A stretch of DNA of 64,000 nt from Candidatus Hydrogenedentota bacterium (GTDB lineage Bacteria > Hydrogenedentota > Hydrogenedentia > Hydrogenedentales > SLHB01), in assembly GCA_013359265.1 (NCBI GenBank), contig JABWCD010000009.1:62001-126000 (forward strand), in the 5' to 3' direction. Below the pieces are notes generated by a model. That model saw only the letters and a list, made by a program, of their open reading frames with translations. It was not told where the DNA came from and searched no databases. Shown piece after piece: positions 16,646 through 28,852 of this stretch. The position numbers and the translations under genes are program-made. Position 1 is the first letter of the stretch. Every line of letters begins with the position of its first letter.

Positions 16646-18028
16646 TCAGTCCGAAGGCGCCGCCTTTTTAATCCAGGCATCGTGCAGGCTGACCAATTCC
16701 CGCACCACATCCGGGTGCGCACCAGCACAGTTCTTTTGTTCGCAAATGTCGTCGCGCAGATTGACAAGAAAGAGTTCACCGGCAATTGGAGGCGCGTCGC
16801 GCAGTCCGGTGTCCTGAGGTTTGAAGAGCAGTTTCCAGTCGCCTTTTCGAACTGCCCAGCGCGCGTTTTCACCCGTGCCGACGTACCAGTGGAGTACATT
16901 GTGCGGCGACCGTGCTTCGGCGGACTGAATGACTTGTGACAGGTCACATCCGTCAATATCGGTTGGTGCTTCGATTCCGCAGAGGGCCGCAAGCGTGGGC
17001 ATCCAATCGCACGCGTGGGTCACCTGCGATCGCGTCACGGCCTCGGGCAGATGCCCCGGCCAACTGACGATTGCAGGCACGCGCACGCCGCCTTCGAACA
17101 ATGAAAACTTCGCGCCACGATAGGCGCCCGCGCTGCCGCCACCGAAGTGCGCGCGCTCTTCCATCGAATGACCGTTGTCGGATTGGTAAACGATGATTGT
17201 GTCGCCGCGCAGGCCGCAGGCGTCGACACATGCGAGAAGTCGGCCGATGCGTTCGTCAAGCGTCGAGAGAAATGCCGCGTAGAGATTGCGCGGATACGGC
17301 ACGTCCGCGTATTTCGCGAGCCATTTTTCGTCCGGCTGATACGGATAGTGCGGGGCGTTCGCGGCGAAGTACATGAAGAAGGGCCGGTCCTTGTGCGCTT
17401 CGATAAACTGCGTCGCCTCTTTCACCATGAGGTCCGGAAAGAACGCCCCGTCTTCGTGAACCTCACTTCCATTGCGCGTGAGGTCGTGACGGTTCGGGCC
17501 GTGCCAGAAGAAGAAGTGCGAGTAATTGTCGATGCAGCCGTTCATGTGACCGAACGAATAGTCGAAGCCGCGCGCATTGGGAACGCAGTCGGGCGCCATG
17601 CCCAGATGCCACTTGCCGATATGGGCGGTCGCATACCCTGCGCGCTTGAACAGATCGGCAATGGTGGTTTGCTCCGCGAACGTCGGTAACGGAGTCTCGT
17701 CGTCCGGGGCGTTGTTCGGCATTCCCGCGCGAAGCGGATACTTGCCGGTGAGCAGTCCCGCGCGCGACGGCGAACACACGGGCGCGGCGGAATAGAATTG
17801 CGTGAAGCGGACGCCGCGGTTTCCAAGCGCGTCAAGATTTGGCATGATGAGGTCGGTTGCGCCAAACCCGGGAGCGTCTATCGATCCCTGATCGTCCGTG
17901 AGGATTACGATGACATTTGGTTTGCGCGCTGAGCCGGAAGCAATCGCCAGCGGTACGAGCGCGGCCGTGGCCGCCAGAAACGATCTGCGCGAAACGTGAA
18001 ACGCAGTTTGGCGCGTATTCGAGTTCAT
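16646..18028 (-). CDS. Tat-exported type I sulfatase
   Basis: 460 aa. Formylglycine-dependent sulfatase hydrolysing sulfate esters outside the cytoplasm. The N-terminus is a twin-arginine signal (HVSRRSFLAATAALVPLA). Metal site residues are in VIVILTDDQG. The C-x-P-x-R maturation motif is CSPSR with Cys85, followed by AGLLTGKYP. IGKWHLG and a YQSDNGHSMEE metal and substrate region complete the family pattern. No anaerobic maturase or FGE gene is in the window. Substrate unknown; sulfated polysaccharides are usual for such bacteria. No strong ribosome binding site precedes ATG 18028. Confidence 0.93.
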   Translation of the reverse strand: MNSNTRQTAFHVSRRSFLAATAALVPLAIASGSARKPNVIVILTDDQGSIDAPGFGATDLIMPNLDALGNRGVRFTQFYSAAPVCSPSRAGLLTGKYPLRAGMPNNAPDDETPLPTFAEQTTIADLFKRAGYATAHIGKWHLGMAPDCVPNARGFDYSFGHMNGCIDNYSHFFFWHGPNRHDLTRNGSEVHEDGAFFPDLMVKEATQFIEAHKDRPFFMYFAANAPHYPYQPDEKWLAKYADVPYPRNLYAAFLSTLDERIGRLLACVDACGLRGDTIIVYQSDNGHSMEERAHFGGGSAGAYRGAKFSLFEGGVRVPAIVSWPGHLPEAVTRSQVTHACDWMPTLAALCGIEAPTDIDGCDLSQVIQSAEARSPHNVLHWYVGTGENARWAVRKGDWKLLFKPQDTGLRDAPPIAGELFLVNLRDDICEQKNCAGAHPDVVRELVSLHDAWIKKAAPSD

Positions 18029-18058
18029 TGCAGCAGTACTGGTTCGCGCGTGCGCAAA

Positions 18059-19099
18059 TTAGAACTTCCCGTCGCGCGTTTCGAAGTGGGTTGGTTTCGC
18101 GAGGGTCTTTCCACCGGAAGCGATCCAGTGTGCAATCCAGTGACACAGCGTATCGATCGATACGTCCGGCGGTCCGAACAGGTCATGGCATTTTGTGGCG
18201 TTGCTGAGGAGGGCCGTGGGCGCCTCGGCGCCTACGATGTTCGGTTTCTTCCCCAATAGGCCGCCCATGCGTGTCGCGAGGTCGCGAATTGAGATTCGTT
18301 CGAGTCCGGTGACATTTAGAACCGCCGGGGGCGATGTTGCGAGTGCAAGACATTGCAGCGCAACGGAATTCGCGTAGCCTTGCCAGATGCAGTTTGCGTA
18401 GCCCATGGTGACGTCGATCGTTTCGCCCTTCCATACTTTCTGCGCGACGTCGAGAATCACGCCATAGCGCAACTCGACCGCGTAGTTCAGGCGATAGTGC
18501 AACACGCGGGTGCCGTAGTGGTGCGACGCGTAGTCCCACATGCGCTCGCGGCCCAGGCCGGACATGGCGTATTCGCCAACGGGATCGGGAAGCGTGGTTT
18601 CGGTCGCGCCGCCGCCGTCGACCGGCACAAAGGGATACACGTTGCCCGACGAGAACGCGACGACGCGCGCCGTCGCGTATCTGCGCGCGGCGAGCCCCGT
18701 CGCGAGGACGTTTGTGCCCCAGGTGTCCCACTCGGCGCCGGTCGATCCGAACTTGCGTCCGATCATGTAGACCACGTTTTCGGCGTCGGGGAGCGCGTCA
18801 ATTGCGCCGGGCGCGAGAAGATCGGCCTTGTGGGTCGCGATGCCGCAGGATTCGAGCCGCTCGCGCACGGCGCCCTGCGAAAACGTCGATACGGCGGTGA
18901 TGCCGCGCGTAACGCCGGACTCCTCGACGGCGCGCGCAGCGAGCATGGCGAGCGTGGGGCCCATCTTCCCGCCGACGCCGAGGATGACGATGTCGCCCTT
19001 CAGCGCGCGCATGGCTTCGACGAGGCCGGGCGATGGCCGCGTCATTACGTCTTCCAGTTGGTCTACGGATTCAATCGTTTCGGGGATGGAGTTGGCCAT
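18059..19099 (-). CDS. NAD-dependent epimerase/dehydratase-like protein (SDR family)
   Basis: 346 aa as given. The Rossmann motif DIVILGVGGKMGPTLAML begins near residue 36, so an internal ATG at residue 19 with GGAAG five bases before it could be the true start. Further features are VVAFSSGNVYPF and a YAMSGLGRERM segment, where classic members have YxxxK (here Y with S/R following). The extended SDR family interconverts nucleotide sugars or reduces related substrates. The altered YxxxK makes the enzymatic role uncertain. It follows the histidine kinase gene and precedes the sulfatase gene, all leftward. Confidence 0.72.
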   Translation of the reverse strand: MANSIPETIESVDQLEDVMTRPSPGLVEAMRALKGDIVILGVGGKMGPTLAMLAARAVEESGVTRGITAVSTFSQGAVRERLESCGIATHKADLLAPGAIDALPDAENVVYMIGRKFGSTGAEWDTWGTNVLATGLAARRYATARVVAFSSGNVYPFVPVDGGGATETTLPDPVGEYAMSGLGRERMWDYASHHYGTRVLHYRLNYAVELRYGVILDVAQKVWKGETIDVTMGYANCIWQGYANSVALQCLALATSPPAVLNVTGLERISIRDLATRMGGLLGKKPNIVGAEAPTALLSNATKCHDLFGPPDVSIDTLCHWIAHWIASGGKTLAKPTHFETRDGKF

Positions 19100-19120
19100 G
19101 CGAGAGTATGGCCCGAAATG

Positions 19121-21574
<2,454 letters not shown>

Positions 21575-21683
21575 ATAGCAACGCCGTTTGCCGCTGTAAC
21601 CAGGCATCGGTACAATGCGTCCATGCCTTCCGGGTGCGGACGTGGGGAGGCAAATTGCACGAAAACCACGGGAGTGAGGGGCC

Positions 21684-23105
21684 ATGCCTGCCAAAGCGAA
21701 ATCGGCGTGTTTCGGGTTGATAGTCGGTAACCGGGGATTCTTCCCGGATGTCCTCGCACGGGAGGGGTACGACGGCCTGACGAAGCTGCTGAAAAAATGG
21801 GGCTACTCGGTCGTGGTGCTCTCGCCGAAGGACACAAAGTTCGGCAGCGTGGAGACGTGGGACGATGCGAAGAAGTGCGCCGAACTGTTCAAGAAAAACC
21901 GCGAGAAGATCGACGGCATCATCGTCACGCTGCCGAACTTCGGCGATGAACGCGGCGTAGCGGACACGCTGAAGATGGCGGGGCTGAACGTGCCCGTGTT
22001 GATCCATGCGTGGCAGGACGACGCGGCGAAGATGACGATCAAGCACCGGCGCGACTCGTTCTGCGGGAAGATGAGCGTCTGCAACAACCTGAAGCAGTAT
22101 GGCATCCCCTTCTCGATCACCGCGCGGCACACGATGGACCCGAACACGAAAGCGTTCGAGAACGAAGTGCGCACGTTTGCGGCGACGTGCCGCGTGGTGC
22201 GCGGGTTGCGCTCGTGCCGCATCGGCGCGTTGGGCGCGCGGCCCGCGGCGTTCAACACGGTCCGCTACAGCGAAAAGCTGTTACAGGAATCCGGCATCAC
22301 CGTCGAAACGCTCGACCTCTCCGAGGTGTTCGCGAAGGCGGCGCGCATGAGCGACACGGACAAGCGCGTGAAGGACCGCATCGGAAACATCAAGGGCTAC
22401 ACCGACACGAAGGGCGTGCCGAATCCTGCCCTGGTGAAGATGGGCAAGCTCGCGACCATCATCGACGAATGGATGAAACAGTACGATCTCGATGCGACCG
22501 CAATCCAATGCTGGACGAGCATGGAGGAATGGTTCGGCGTGGTGCCCTGCACCGTCATGAGCATGATGAGCAATGACCTGTTGTCGTCCGCGTGCGAGAC
22601 AGACGTCGCGGGCACCGTGAGCATGCAGGCGCTCGCGCTGGCATCGGGCTCGCCCAGCTTCCTGCTCGATTGGAACAACAACTACGGCGACGACGCGGAC
22701 AAGTGCGTGTGCTTCCACTGCTCGAACCTGCCGAAGAGCTGTTTCAATTCGACGCGCATGGACTACCAGGAAATCATCGCGGGCACCGTTGGGAAAGACA
22801 ACACCTACGGCACCATCTACGGCCGCATCAAAGCGCAACCCATGACCTTCTGCCGCGTCAGCACTTTTGACAGCGAAGGAATCATCAGCTCCTACGTCGG
22901 CGAAGGCGAGTTCACGGATGACCCGATCGAAACCTTCGGTGGGTTCGGCGTCGCGAAAGTGAACGGCCTGCAAACGCTGCTCCAGTACATCTGCCACAAC
23001 GGCTTCGAACACCACGTCGCCGCCAACCACAGCCAGATCGCCCGGGCAATCCACGACGCGTTTACAACGTATCTGGGGTGGGAGTGTTATTGGCACCAGG
23101 GGTGA
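21684..23105 (+). CDS. L-fucose/arabinose isomerase-like protein
   Basis: 473 aa. Belongs to the FucI/AraA superfamily of metal-dependent aldose-ketose isomerases. Likely metal ligands and catalytic residues are Glu281/Glu282 (TSMEEWFGVVPC), Asp307 (ETDVAGTVSM) and His345 (CFHCSNLP), the E-D-H set of fucose isomerase. The N-terminal domain contains GLIVGNRGFFPD and IIVTLPNFGDERGVA, also typical. It is shorter than classical FucI (about 590 aa), like the 'fucose isomerase-related' group. No kinase or aldolase lies beside it, so the sugar is unknown. Confidence 0.8.
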   Translation: MPAKAKSACFGLIVGNRGFFPDVLAREGYDGLTKLLKKWGYSVVVLSPKDTKFGSVETWDDAKKCAELFKKNREKIDGIIVTLPNFGDERGVADTLKMAGLNVPVLIHAWQDDAAKMTIKHRRDSFCGKMSVCNNLKQYGIPFSITARHTMDPNTKAFENEVRTFAATCRVVRGLRSCRIGALGARPAAFNTVRYSEKLLQESGITVETLDLSEVFAKAARMSDTDKRVKDRIGNIKGYTDTKGVPNPALVKMGKLATIIDEWMKQYDLDATAIQCWTSMEEWFGVVPCTVMSMMSNDLLSSACETDVAGTVSMQALALASGSPSFLLDWNNNYGDDADKCVCFHCSNLPKSCFNSTRMDYQEIIAGTVGKDNTYGTIYGRIKAQPMTFCRVSTFDSEGIISSYVGEGEFTDDPIETFGGFGVAKVNGLQTLLQYICHNGFEHHVAANHSQIARAIHDAFTTYLGWECYWHQG

Positions 23106-23205
23106 ATTATGCTTATGTACTGTTTTCACTATTCGGCCCGTGAGAAATGCAAACCCGAAGACCGAAAACTCGGGGGTGCGTTTGTGAACGTGCTCCTTTC
23201 ATTCA

Positions 23206-23490
23206 ATGACGCGTATTACGGGTGAGAGACTTGCGCGCATCCTGATCCGTGAAGCGGGCTGGGTTCCTTCAAAGTTGATAGACCACTGGGTTTGTTCCAA
23301 GCAACGCATGCGCACAAAGCGATACCGCCGTTACTTCGATGAGGCACGGCAAAGTGATTACAGCATAATCTTCCATCGCTATCCGAAGAAAAAACGAAAG
23401 TGCAAAATCAAGAGCAAACCACACAAGTGCCGCCGAAGCGCAATAAAATTAAATCCAAACGTGCGTGAATTGGCGACGCAACCTAAATGA
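23206..23490 (+). CDS. Hypothetical small basic protein (doubtful)
   Basis: 94 aa frame with a Lys/Arg-rich C-terminal half (YPKKKRKCKIKSKPHKCRR). I do not recognise it. No ribosome binding site precedes the ATG, and it lies in the spacer before the transposase element, so it may be spurious or a decayed fragment. Confidence 0.25.
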   Translation: MTRITGERLARILIREAGWVPSKLIDHWVCSKQRMRTKRYRRYFDEARQSDYSIIFHRYPKKKRKCKIKSKPHKCRRSAIKLNPNVRELATQPK

Positions 23491-23558
23491 TTCCGAGTAT
23501 AACTACGCGGCGGGGCAGGCAAAATCGATCGCACGTATGCAAGCGTAGGGTAGCCTTC

Positions 23559-23603
23559 GCGCCGAAGGCGCATAGCAACCCTAGCCAGGGGCATCGCCCC
23601 TGG
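23559..23603 (+). repeat. Left 45-bp REP-like inverted repeat of the RAYT element
   Basis: Contains two palindromic parts (around GCGCCGAAGGCGC and CCAGGGGCATCGCCCCTGG). Its reverse complement recurs at 24174-24218 with two mismatches. A shorter 19-bp inverted pair lies further in, at 23630-23648 and 24129-24147, with one mismatch. Confidence 0.85.
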
Positions 23604-23668
23604 AAAGTGACGTAATCCCGCCCTAGGGGCGCCCTGAAAGGGCACTGCAAAATGGAGGATTGCCATTC

Positions 23669-24121
23669 ATGCCGCAATCGTTCGTCCGCATATTGGGACA
23701 TCTGATATTCAGCACAAAGCATCGAGTCGCTTGCTTGAATGCGGAAATCCGCCCGAAGCTCTATGGCTACATGGCTGGGGTGCTCGAAGGCGAAGGTTGT
23801 CGTGAAATCCTCATCGGCGGCGTGGAGGATCACGTTCACATTGCGTTCGCGATGGCGAAGGTGGCCGCGCCCATCAAATTGGTTGAGGTAGTAAAGAAGC
23901 AATCCTCGAAGTGGATCAAAACGCAGGACAGGGCTTTCGACAAATTCTATTGGCAGTCCGGTTATGCGCTATTTTCCGTCAGCCCATCGAATCTGGACAC
24001 GCTGCGCGGTTACATTTTGAACCAGGAACGGCACCACAAGAAAATGACCTTTCAAGATGAACTCCGCATCTTATTGCGAAAACACGGTATTGAGTTTGAC
24101 GAACGGTATCTGTGGGATTAG
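23669..24121 (+). CDS. REP-associated tyrosine transposase (RAYT, IS200-like Y1 superfamily)
   Basis: 150 aa from ATG 23669, preceded by GGAGG at 23654-23658. HUH single-strand nuclease family: the HxH metal motif is in GGVEDHVHIAF. The C-terminal helix region YFTKS-like is here YILNQERHHKKM, with candidate catalytic tyrosines including the one in YWQSGYALFSVS. RAYTs are domesticated relatives of IS200/IS605 transposases that act on REP hairpins. The gene is bracketed by two nested inverted repeats whose halves are themselves palindromes, which fits a RAYT-REP unit rather than a classical IS. It appears intact. Confidence 0.85.
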   Translation: MPQSFVRILGHLIFSTKHRVACLNAEIRPKLYGYMAGVLEGEGCREILIGGVEDHVHIAFAMAKVAAPIKLVEVVKKQSSKWIKTQDRAFDKFYWQSGYALFSVSPSNLDTLRGYILNQERHHKKMTFQDELRILLRKHGIEFDERYLWD

Positions 24122-24173
24122 GCTTCCTGCAATGCCCTTTCAGGGCGAAGAGGGACGGGGTTTGTGCCGCATA

Positions 24174-24218
24174 CCAGGGGCGATGCCCCTGGCTAGGGTT
24201 GCGAAGCGCCTTCGGCGC
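24174..24218 (-). repeat. Right 45-bp REP-like inverted repeat of the RAYT element
   Basis: Reverse-complement copy of 23559-23603 (43 of 45 identical by eye). Together they delimit an element of about 660 bp, 23559-24218. No target-site duplication is obvious at the outer edges. Confidence 0.85.
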
Positions 24219-24285
24219 AAATACGAGATTCGTATCCGGTTCTCATCGTTATCGCGTTCTGAAATGCGTCGGGGACGATTAAGCA

Positions 24286-25200
24286 ATGCCTAAGAACACC
24301 GGCTATTGTTTTCGCGAGGAAGGGTTGTTGCACGACACGGGGCGTGGGCATCCGGAGTGCGCGGCGCGGCTCGAGGCGATTCGGAAGGCGTTCGCGGATG
24401 CGAAGGTCGAGTACATCGCGATCGACGTCGAACCGGCCACGCGGGAAGATTTGCTGCGCGTCCATACCGCGGAACATATCGACACGATCGAGCGCACCTG
24501 CAAGCAGAACGCCGATTATCCCGACGCGGACACCGTCATGGTGAAGGCGTCGTGGGACGCGGCGCTACTTGCAGCGGGCGGCGCGATTGCCGCGTGCAAG
24601 GCCGTGCTCGAGGGCAAGGTGGACAACGCGTTTTCCGCGATGCGGCCGCCCGGCCACCACGCGGAACGCGACCGCGCGATGGGCTTCTGCCTGTTCAATA
24701 ACATCGCCATCGCCGCGCGGTGGCTGCGCGACGTGCGCGGCATCGGCAAGGTCGCAATCCTCGATTGGGACGTGCACCATGGCAATGGCACGCAGCACAC
24801 GTTTTACGACGACGACACCGTCTATTACGCGAGCATGCATCAGCACCCGCTGTATCCCGGCACGGGCTACCCCAGCGAGCGAGGCAAGAACAACACAAAC
24901 CTGAACGTGCAGATGGACTGGGGTTTTGGGCCGAAGGAATGGCTCGCCGCGCTGGATATGCAAATCATACCGGAGTTCGAGCGTTTCAAGCCTGATTTCC
25001 TATTGATATCGAGCGGGTTCGACGCGCACAAGATGGACCCGCTCGCGTCGCAGCGCCTCGAAACCGAAACCTACGCGGAGATGACGCGCCGCGTGAAACA
25101 CCTCGCGAACGGCGGCATCGTGTCGCTGCTCGAGGGCGGCTACCACCTCGGCGCGCTCGGCGAGTCGGCGGTGGCGCATTTCAACGCGCTGCGGGAATGA
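24286..25200 (+). CDS. Histone deacetylase-family (AcuC/HDAC-like) deacetylase
   Basis: 304 aa. Zinc-dependent hydrolase removing acyl groups from lysines or polyamines. Catalytic histidines 124-125 lie in RPPGHHAERD. Zinc ligands are Asp162 and His164 (LDWDVHHGNGTQ) and the later aspartate in SSGFDAHKMDP. The closing EGGYHLGAL holds the position of the catalytic tyrosine. The pattern is closest to class II HDAC-like bacterial proteins. It is followed by an inverted repeat, then DinB-like and sirtuin genes. The substrate could be acetylated proteins or acetylpolyamines. Confidence 0.92.
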   Translation: MPKNTGYCFREEGLLHDTGRGHPECAARLEAIRKAFADAKVEYIAIDVEPATREDLLRVHTAEHIDTIERTCKQNADYPDADTVMVKASWDAALLAAGGAIAACKAVLEGKVDNAFSAMRPPGHHAERDRAMGFCLFNNIAIAARWLRDVRGIGKVAILDWDVHHGNGTQHTFYDDDTVYYASMHQHPLYPGTGYPSERGKNNTNLNVQMDWGFGPKEWLAALDMQIIPEFERFKPDFLLISSGFDAHKMDPLASQRLETETYAEMTRRVKHLANGGIVSLLEGGYHLGALGESAVAHFNALRE

Positions 25201-25242
25201 CTTTACGTCCAAATAAACTGAAACCTGAATCGGTGCGAAATA

Positions 25243-25393
25243 TGGAGTGCGGCAGCACAGTCTTCGGCGCTGCCGCTTTGGCTCTCACGGCGCCACGCAT
25301 TGGGGCGAGCAGTTGTTATTTGCAGACCAAACCGGCTCCGCCGGAAGCCAAAGCGGCAGCGCTGTCCGAAGCGGACGTTGCCGCCGCACTCCA
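25243..25393. repeat. Long imperfect inverted repeat
   Basis: The left arm (25243-25283) beginning TGGAGTGCGGC and ending GCTGCCGCTTTGGCT is mirrored by the right arm (25346-25393), with internal differences and about 62 bp between. Each arm is itself partly palindromic. It fills the gap between the HDAC and DinB genes and could fold into a long RNA or DNA hairpin, act as terminator, or be a MITE/REP-type repeat. Confidence 0.75.
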
Positions 25394-25434
25394 CATAGTC
25401 AATCTACTTATACTGAGTTTTCGGAGTGAGAGAT

Positions 25435-25950
25435 ATGTCAGACGAATTTGGGGCGGCGTTGATCGCGGAATGCAACCGCCGTCTCTTCGACGAATCGCTT
25501 CCGCGCATTGAGAAGTGTCTGGGACTACTGATGGAGGACGAGATTTGGTACCGTCCCAACGCGGAGACCGTCAGCGTCGGCAATTTGGTGCTGCACCTCT
25601 GTGGAAACGTGCGGCAATGGATTTGCACCGGACTTGGGCGGCAGGAGGATCACCGCGAGCGAGACAAGGAATTTGCCGAACCCGGGCCGATGCCGACTTC
25701 AGAATTGCTCGGTCGCCTTGACGCCACGATGCGTGACGCGAAGGCTGTAATCGATTCGCTTGATCCATCAACGTTAATGGAGAAGCGCTCAGTGCAGATT
25801 TATCAGGAATCCGGCTTGAGCATCCTCATCCACGTGGTCGAACATTTCACCTACCACACCGGCCAGATCACGTACTTCACCAAATCGCGTAAGGCCGTCG
25901 ACACCGGCTATTACGCGGGCAAGAAACTCGGCACGCGCACGCGGCTATGA
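25435..25950 (+). CDS. DinB-family protein (DUF1572-like)
   Basis: 171 aa from ATG 25435 (GGAG about 10 nt before). Four-helix-bundle family that binds a divalent metal through three histidines. Candidates are His in VLHLCGNVRQW and the pair in HVVEHFTYHTGQITYF. Family members include thiol-dependent transferases and many of unknown role. It overlaps the following sirtuin gene by 4 nt (ATGA), so the two are translationally coupled. Function not deducible. Confidence 0.8.
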   Translation: MSDEFGAALIAECNRRLFDESLPRIEKCLGLLMEDEIWYRPNAETVSVGNLVLHLCGNVRQWICTGLGRQEDHRERDKEFAEPGPMPTSELLGRLDATMRDAKAVIDSLDPSTLMEKRSVQIYQESGLSILIHVVEHFTYHTGQITYFTKSRKAVDTGYYAGKKLGTRTRL

Positions 25951-26663
25951 GTGCCGGTTCTCAATATCCGAATCTACGACAATTTGGCCGCATCGTCTTC
26001 TTCACCGGTGCGGGGCTTTCCGCCGAGAGCGGCATTCCGACGTACCGCGGGCGCGGCGGGATTTGGAAGCAATACAACTACGAAGATTTCGCGTGCCAGC
26101 GCGCGTTCGATCGCGACCCGGAAAAGGTGTGGGACTTTCACGACAAACGCCGCGAGCGCGTAGCGGCGTGCGAGCCGAACGAGGGACACCGCATCGTTGC
26201 GGAGGTGTTGCGGGCGGAGCCTGAATCCTGCGTGGTTACGCAAAACATCGACGGCCTGCATCAGCGGGCGGGAGTCGATCCGTCGAAAGTCATCGAACTG
26301 CACGGCAGTCTCTGGCGCGTGCGCTGCGACCGCGACGGCATCGTGGTCGCAAACGATCAAATTCCGATCGATCCCCGTCACTGCGCGTGCGGCGCATATT
26401 GGCGCCCGGACATCGTGTGGTTCGAGGATATGCTCGATCGTCGGGTGCTCGAGCGGGCGGAGGCGGCGCTGACCAAGGCCGACGCAATTGTGAGTATTGG
26501 CACCTCGGGCGTGGTGTATCCCGCCGCGGAGTTGCCGCGCATCGCCGTGGCGAACGGCGCGGTATCAATCGAGATCAACCCCGAAGACACGCCCGTCTCG
26601 CATCTTTACCAGCACCGGCTGCGCATGCCCGCCAGCGAGGCGTTGGCGAAGTTGCGGCGCTAA
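25947..26663 (+). CDS. Sirtuin (NAD-dependent protein deacylase), divergent zinc site
   Basis: 238 aa. NAD-binding motifs GAGLSAESGIPTYRG (residues 21-35), TQNIDGLHQ (98-106) and the catalytic His119 in ELHGS are intact. The zinc module is unusual. Where four cysteines form two CxxC pairs, this protein has Cys127-x-x-Asp130 and His145-x-x-Cys148, with an extra Cys146. The class III signature Y-x-x-R, which selects acidic acyl groups in CobB, is His65-x-x-Arg68 here. Acyl specificity is therefore open. It is coupled to the DinB-like gene upstream and lies in the same cluster as an HDAC. Confidence 0.88.
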   Translation: MSAGSQYPNLRQFGRIVFFTGAGLSAESGIPTYRGRGGIWKQYNYEDFACQRAFDRDPEKVWDFHDKRRERVAACEPNEGHRIVAEVLRAEPESCVVTQNIDGLHQRAGVDPSKVIELHGSLWRVRCDRDGIVVANDQIPIDPRHCACGAYWRPDIVWFEDMLDRRVLERAEAALTKADAIVSIGTSGVVYPAAELPRIAVANGAVSIEINPEDTPVSHLYQHRLRMPASEALAKLRR

Positions 26664-26753
26664 CCGCGACGCGGCCCCTTACAGTGAAAGCCGCCCTATC
26701 GGGGATTGGACGCTTGACGGCATTTTTTGGATAATGTCCGCGAAGGCATACCC

Positions 26754-28187
<1,434 letters not shown>

Positions 28188-28210
28188 CATCCCGATCGAG
28201 GACGCGGCGC

Positions 28211-28852
28211 ATGCTGAACGACGCTATCATGTACCGGCTGCGAACGGTCTTCGAGTTTCACGAACATACCGTCGCCATTTCGCAACTCGAGGGCTGGCTC
28301 TCCGACATTCAGGGCTACACGCTCATGGTGCTTGCGGAACAGGGTCCGGGGCTCGGCGCGATCGTCGAGATCGGCAGTTTCAAAGGCAAATCGACATGCT
28401 GGCTTGCGAAAGGAGCGATGAGGGCTTGCCGCGAAAAGGTCTACGCCATCGATTCGTTCACAGGTTCTCCCGAGCATCAGAAAGGTATGGAGAACGAGGA
28501 CCACGACATCGTAAATTCGGGGTCAACGCTCGAAGCGTTCAAGCGTAACACGTCGTTTCTGGGCGTCGCGGATCACGTCGAGACCATCGTGGCGAAGTCG
28601 GAGGACGCGGCGGCGGCTTGGAACAAGCCCATTCGTCTGCTGTTCATCGATGCCGATCACTCGTACGAAGCGTCCAAGCGCGATTTCGATTTGTGGTCGC
28701 CGCATGTAATTCAGGGCGGGCTTATCGCGTTCCACGATATCGGCGCTTGGGAAGGCGTCACCGACTTCTACAATCAGGAAGTGAAATCGAACCCGGACTA
28801 TCGTGAACTCCTGAACGTGATGGGGCTGGTCGTTGTCGAGCGAATCGTCTAG
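28211..28852 (+). CDS. Class I SAM-dependent methyltransferase (Methyltransf_24-like)
   Basis: 213 aa. Motif I is IVEIGSFKGKSTCWLA, then an acidic residue after the second strand in VYAIDSFTGSPEHQ, and RLLFIDADHSYEASKRDFDLW, the typical Methyltransf_24 segment. HDIGAWEGVTDFY follows. Such enzymes often methylate sugars or small molecules in glycan pathways. It follows DUF1501 by 23 bp and overlaps the DUF72 gene by 20 bp, so the three are probably one transcript. Confidence 0.82.
   Translation: MLNDAIMYRLRTVFEFHEHTVAISQLEGWLSDIQGYTLMVLAEQGPGLGAIVEIGSFKGKSTCWLAKGAMRACREKVYAIDSFTGSPEHQKGMENEDHDIVNSGSTLEAFKRNTSFLGVADHVETIVAKSEDAAAAWNKPIRLLFIDADHSYEASKRDFDLWSPHVIQGGLIAFHDIGAWEGVTDFYNQEVKSNPDYRELLNVMGLVVVERIV

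Noticed and set aside
25197-25511. 104-aa frame between the HDAC and DinB genes
   Set aside because: It only translates the inverted repeat and runs into the DinB gene in another frame.
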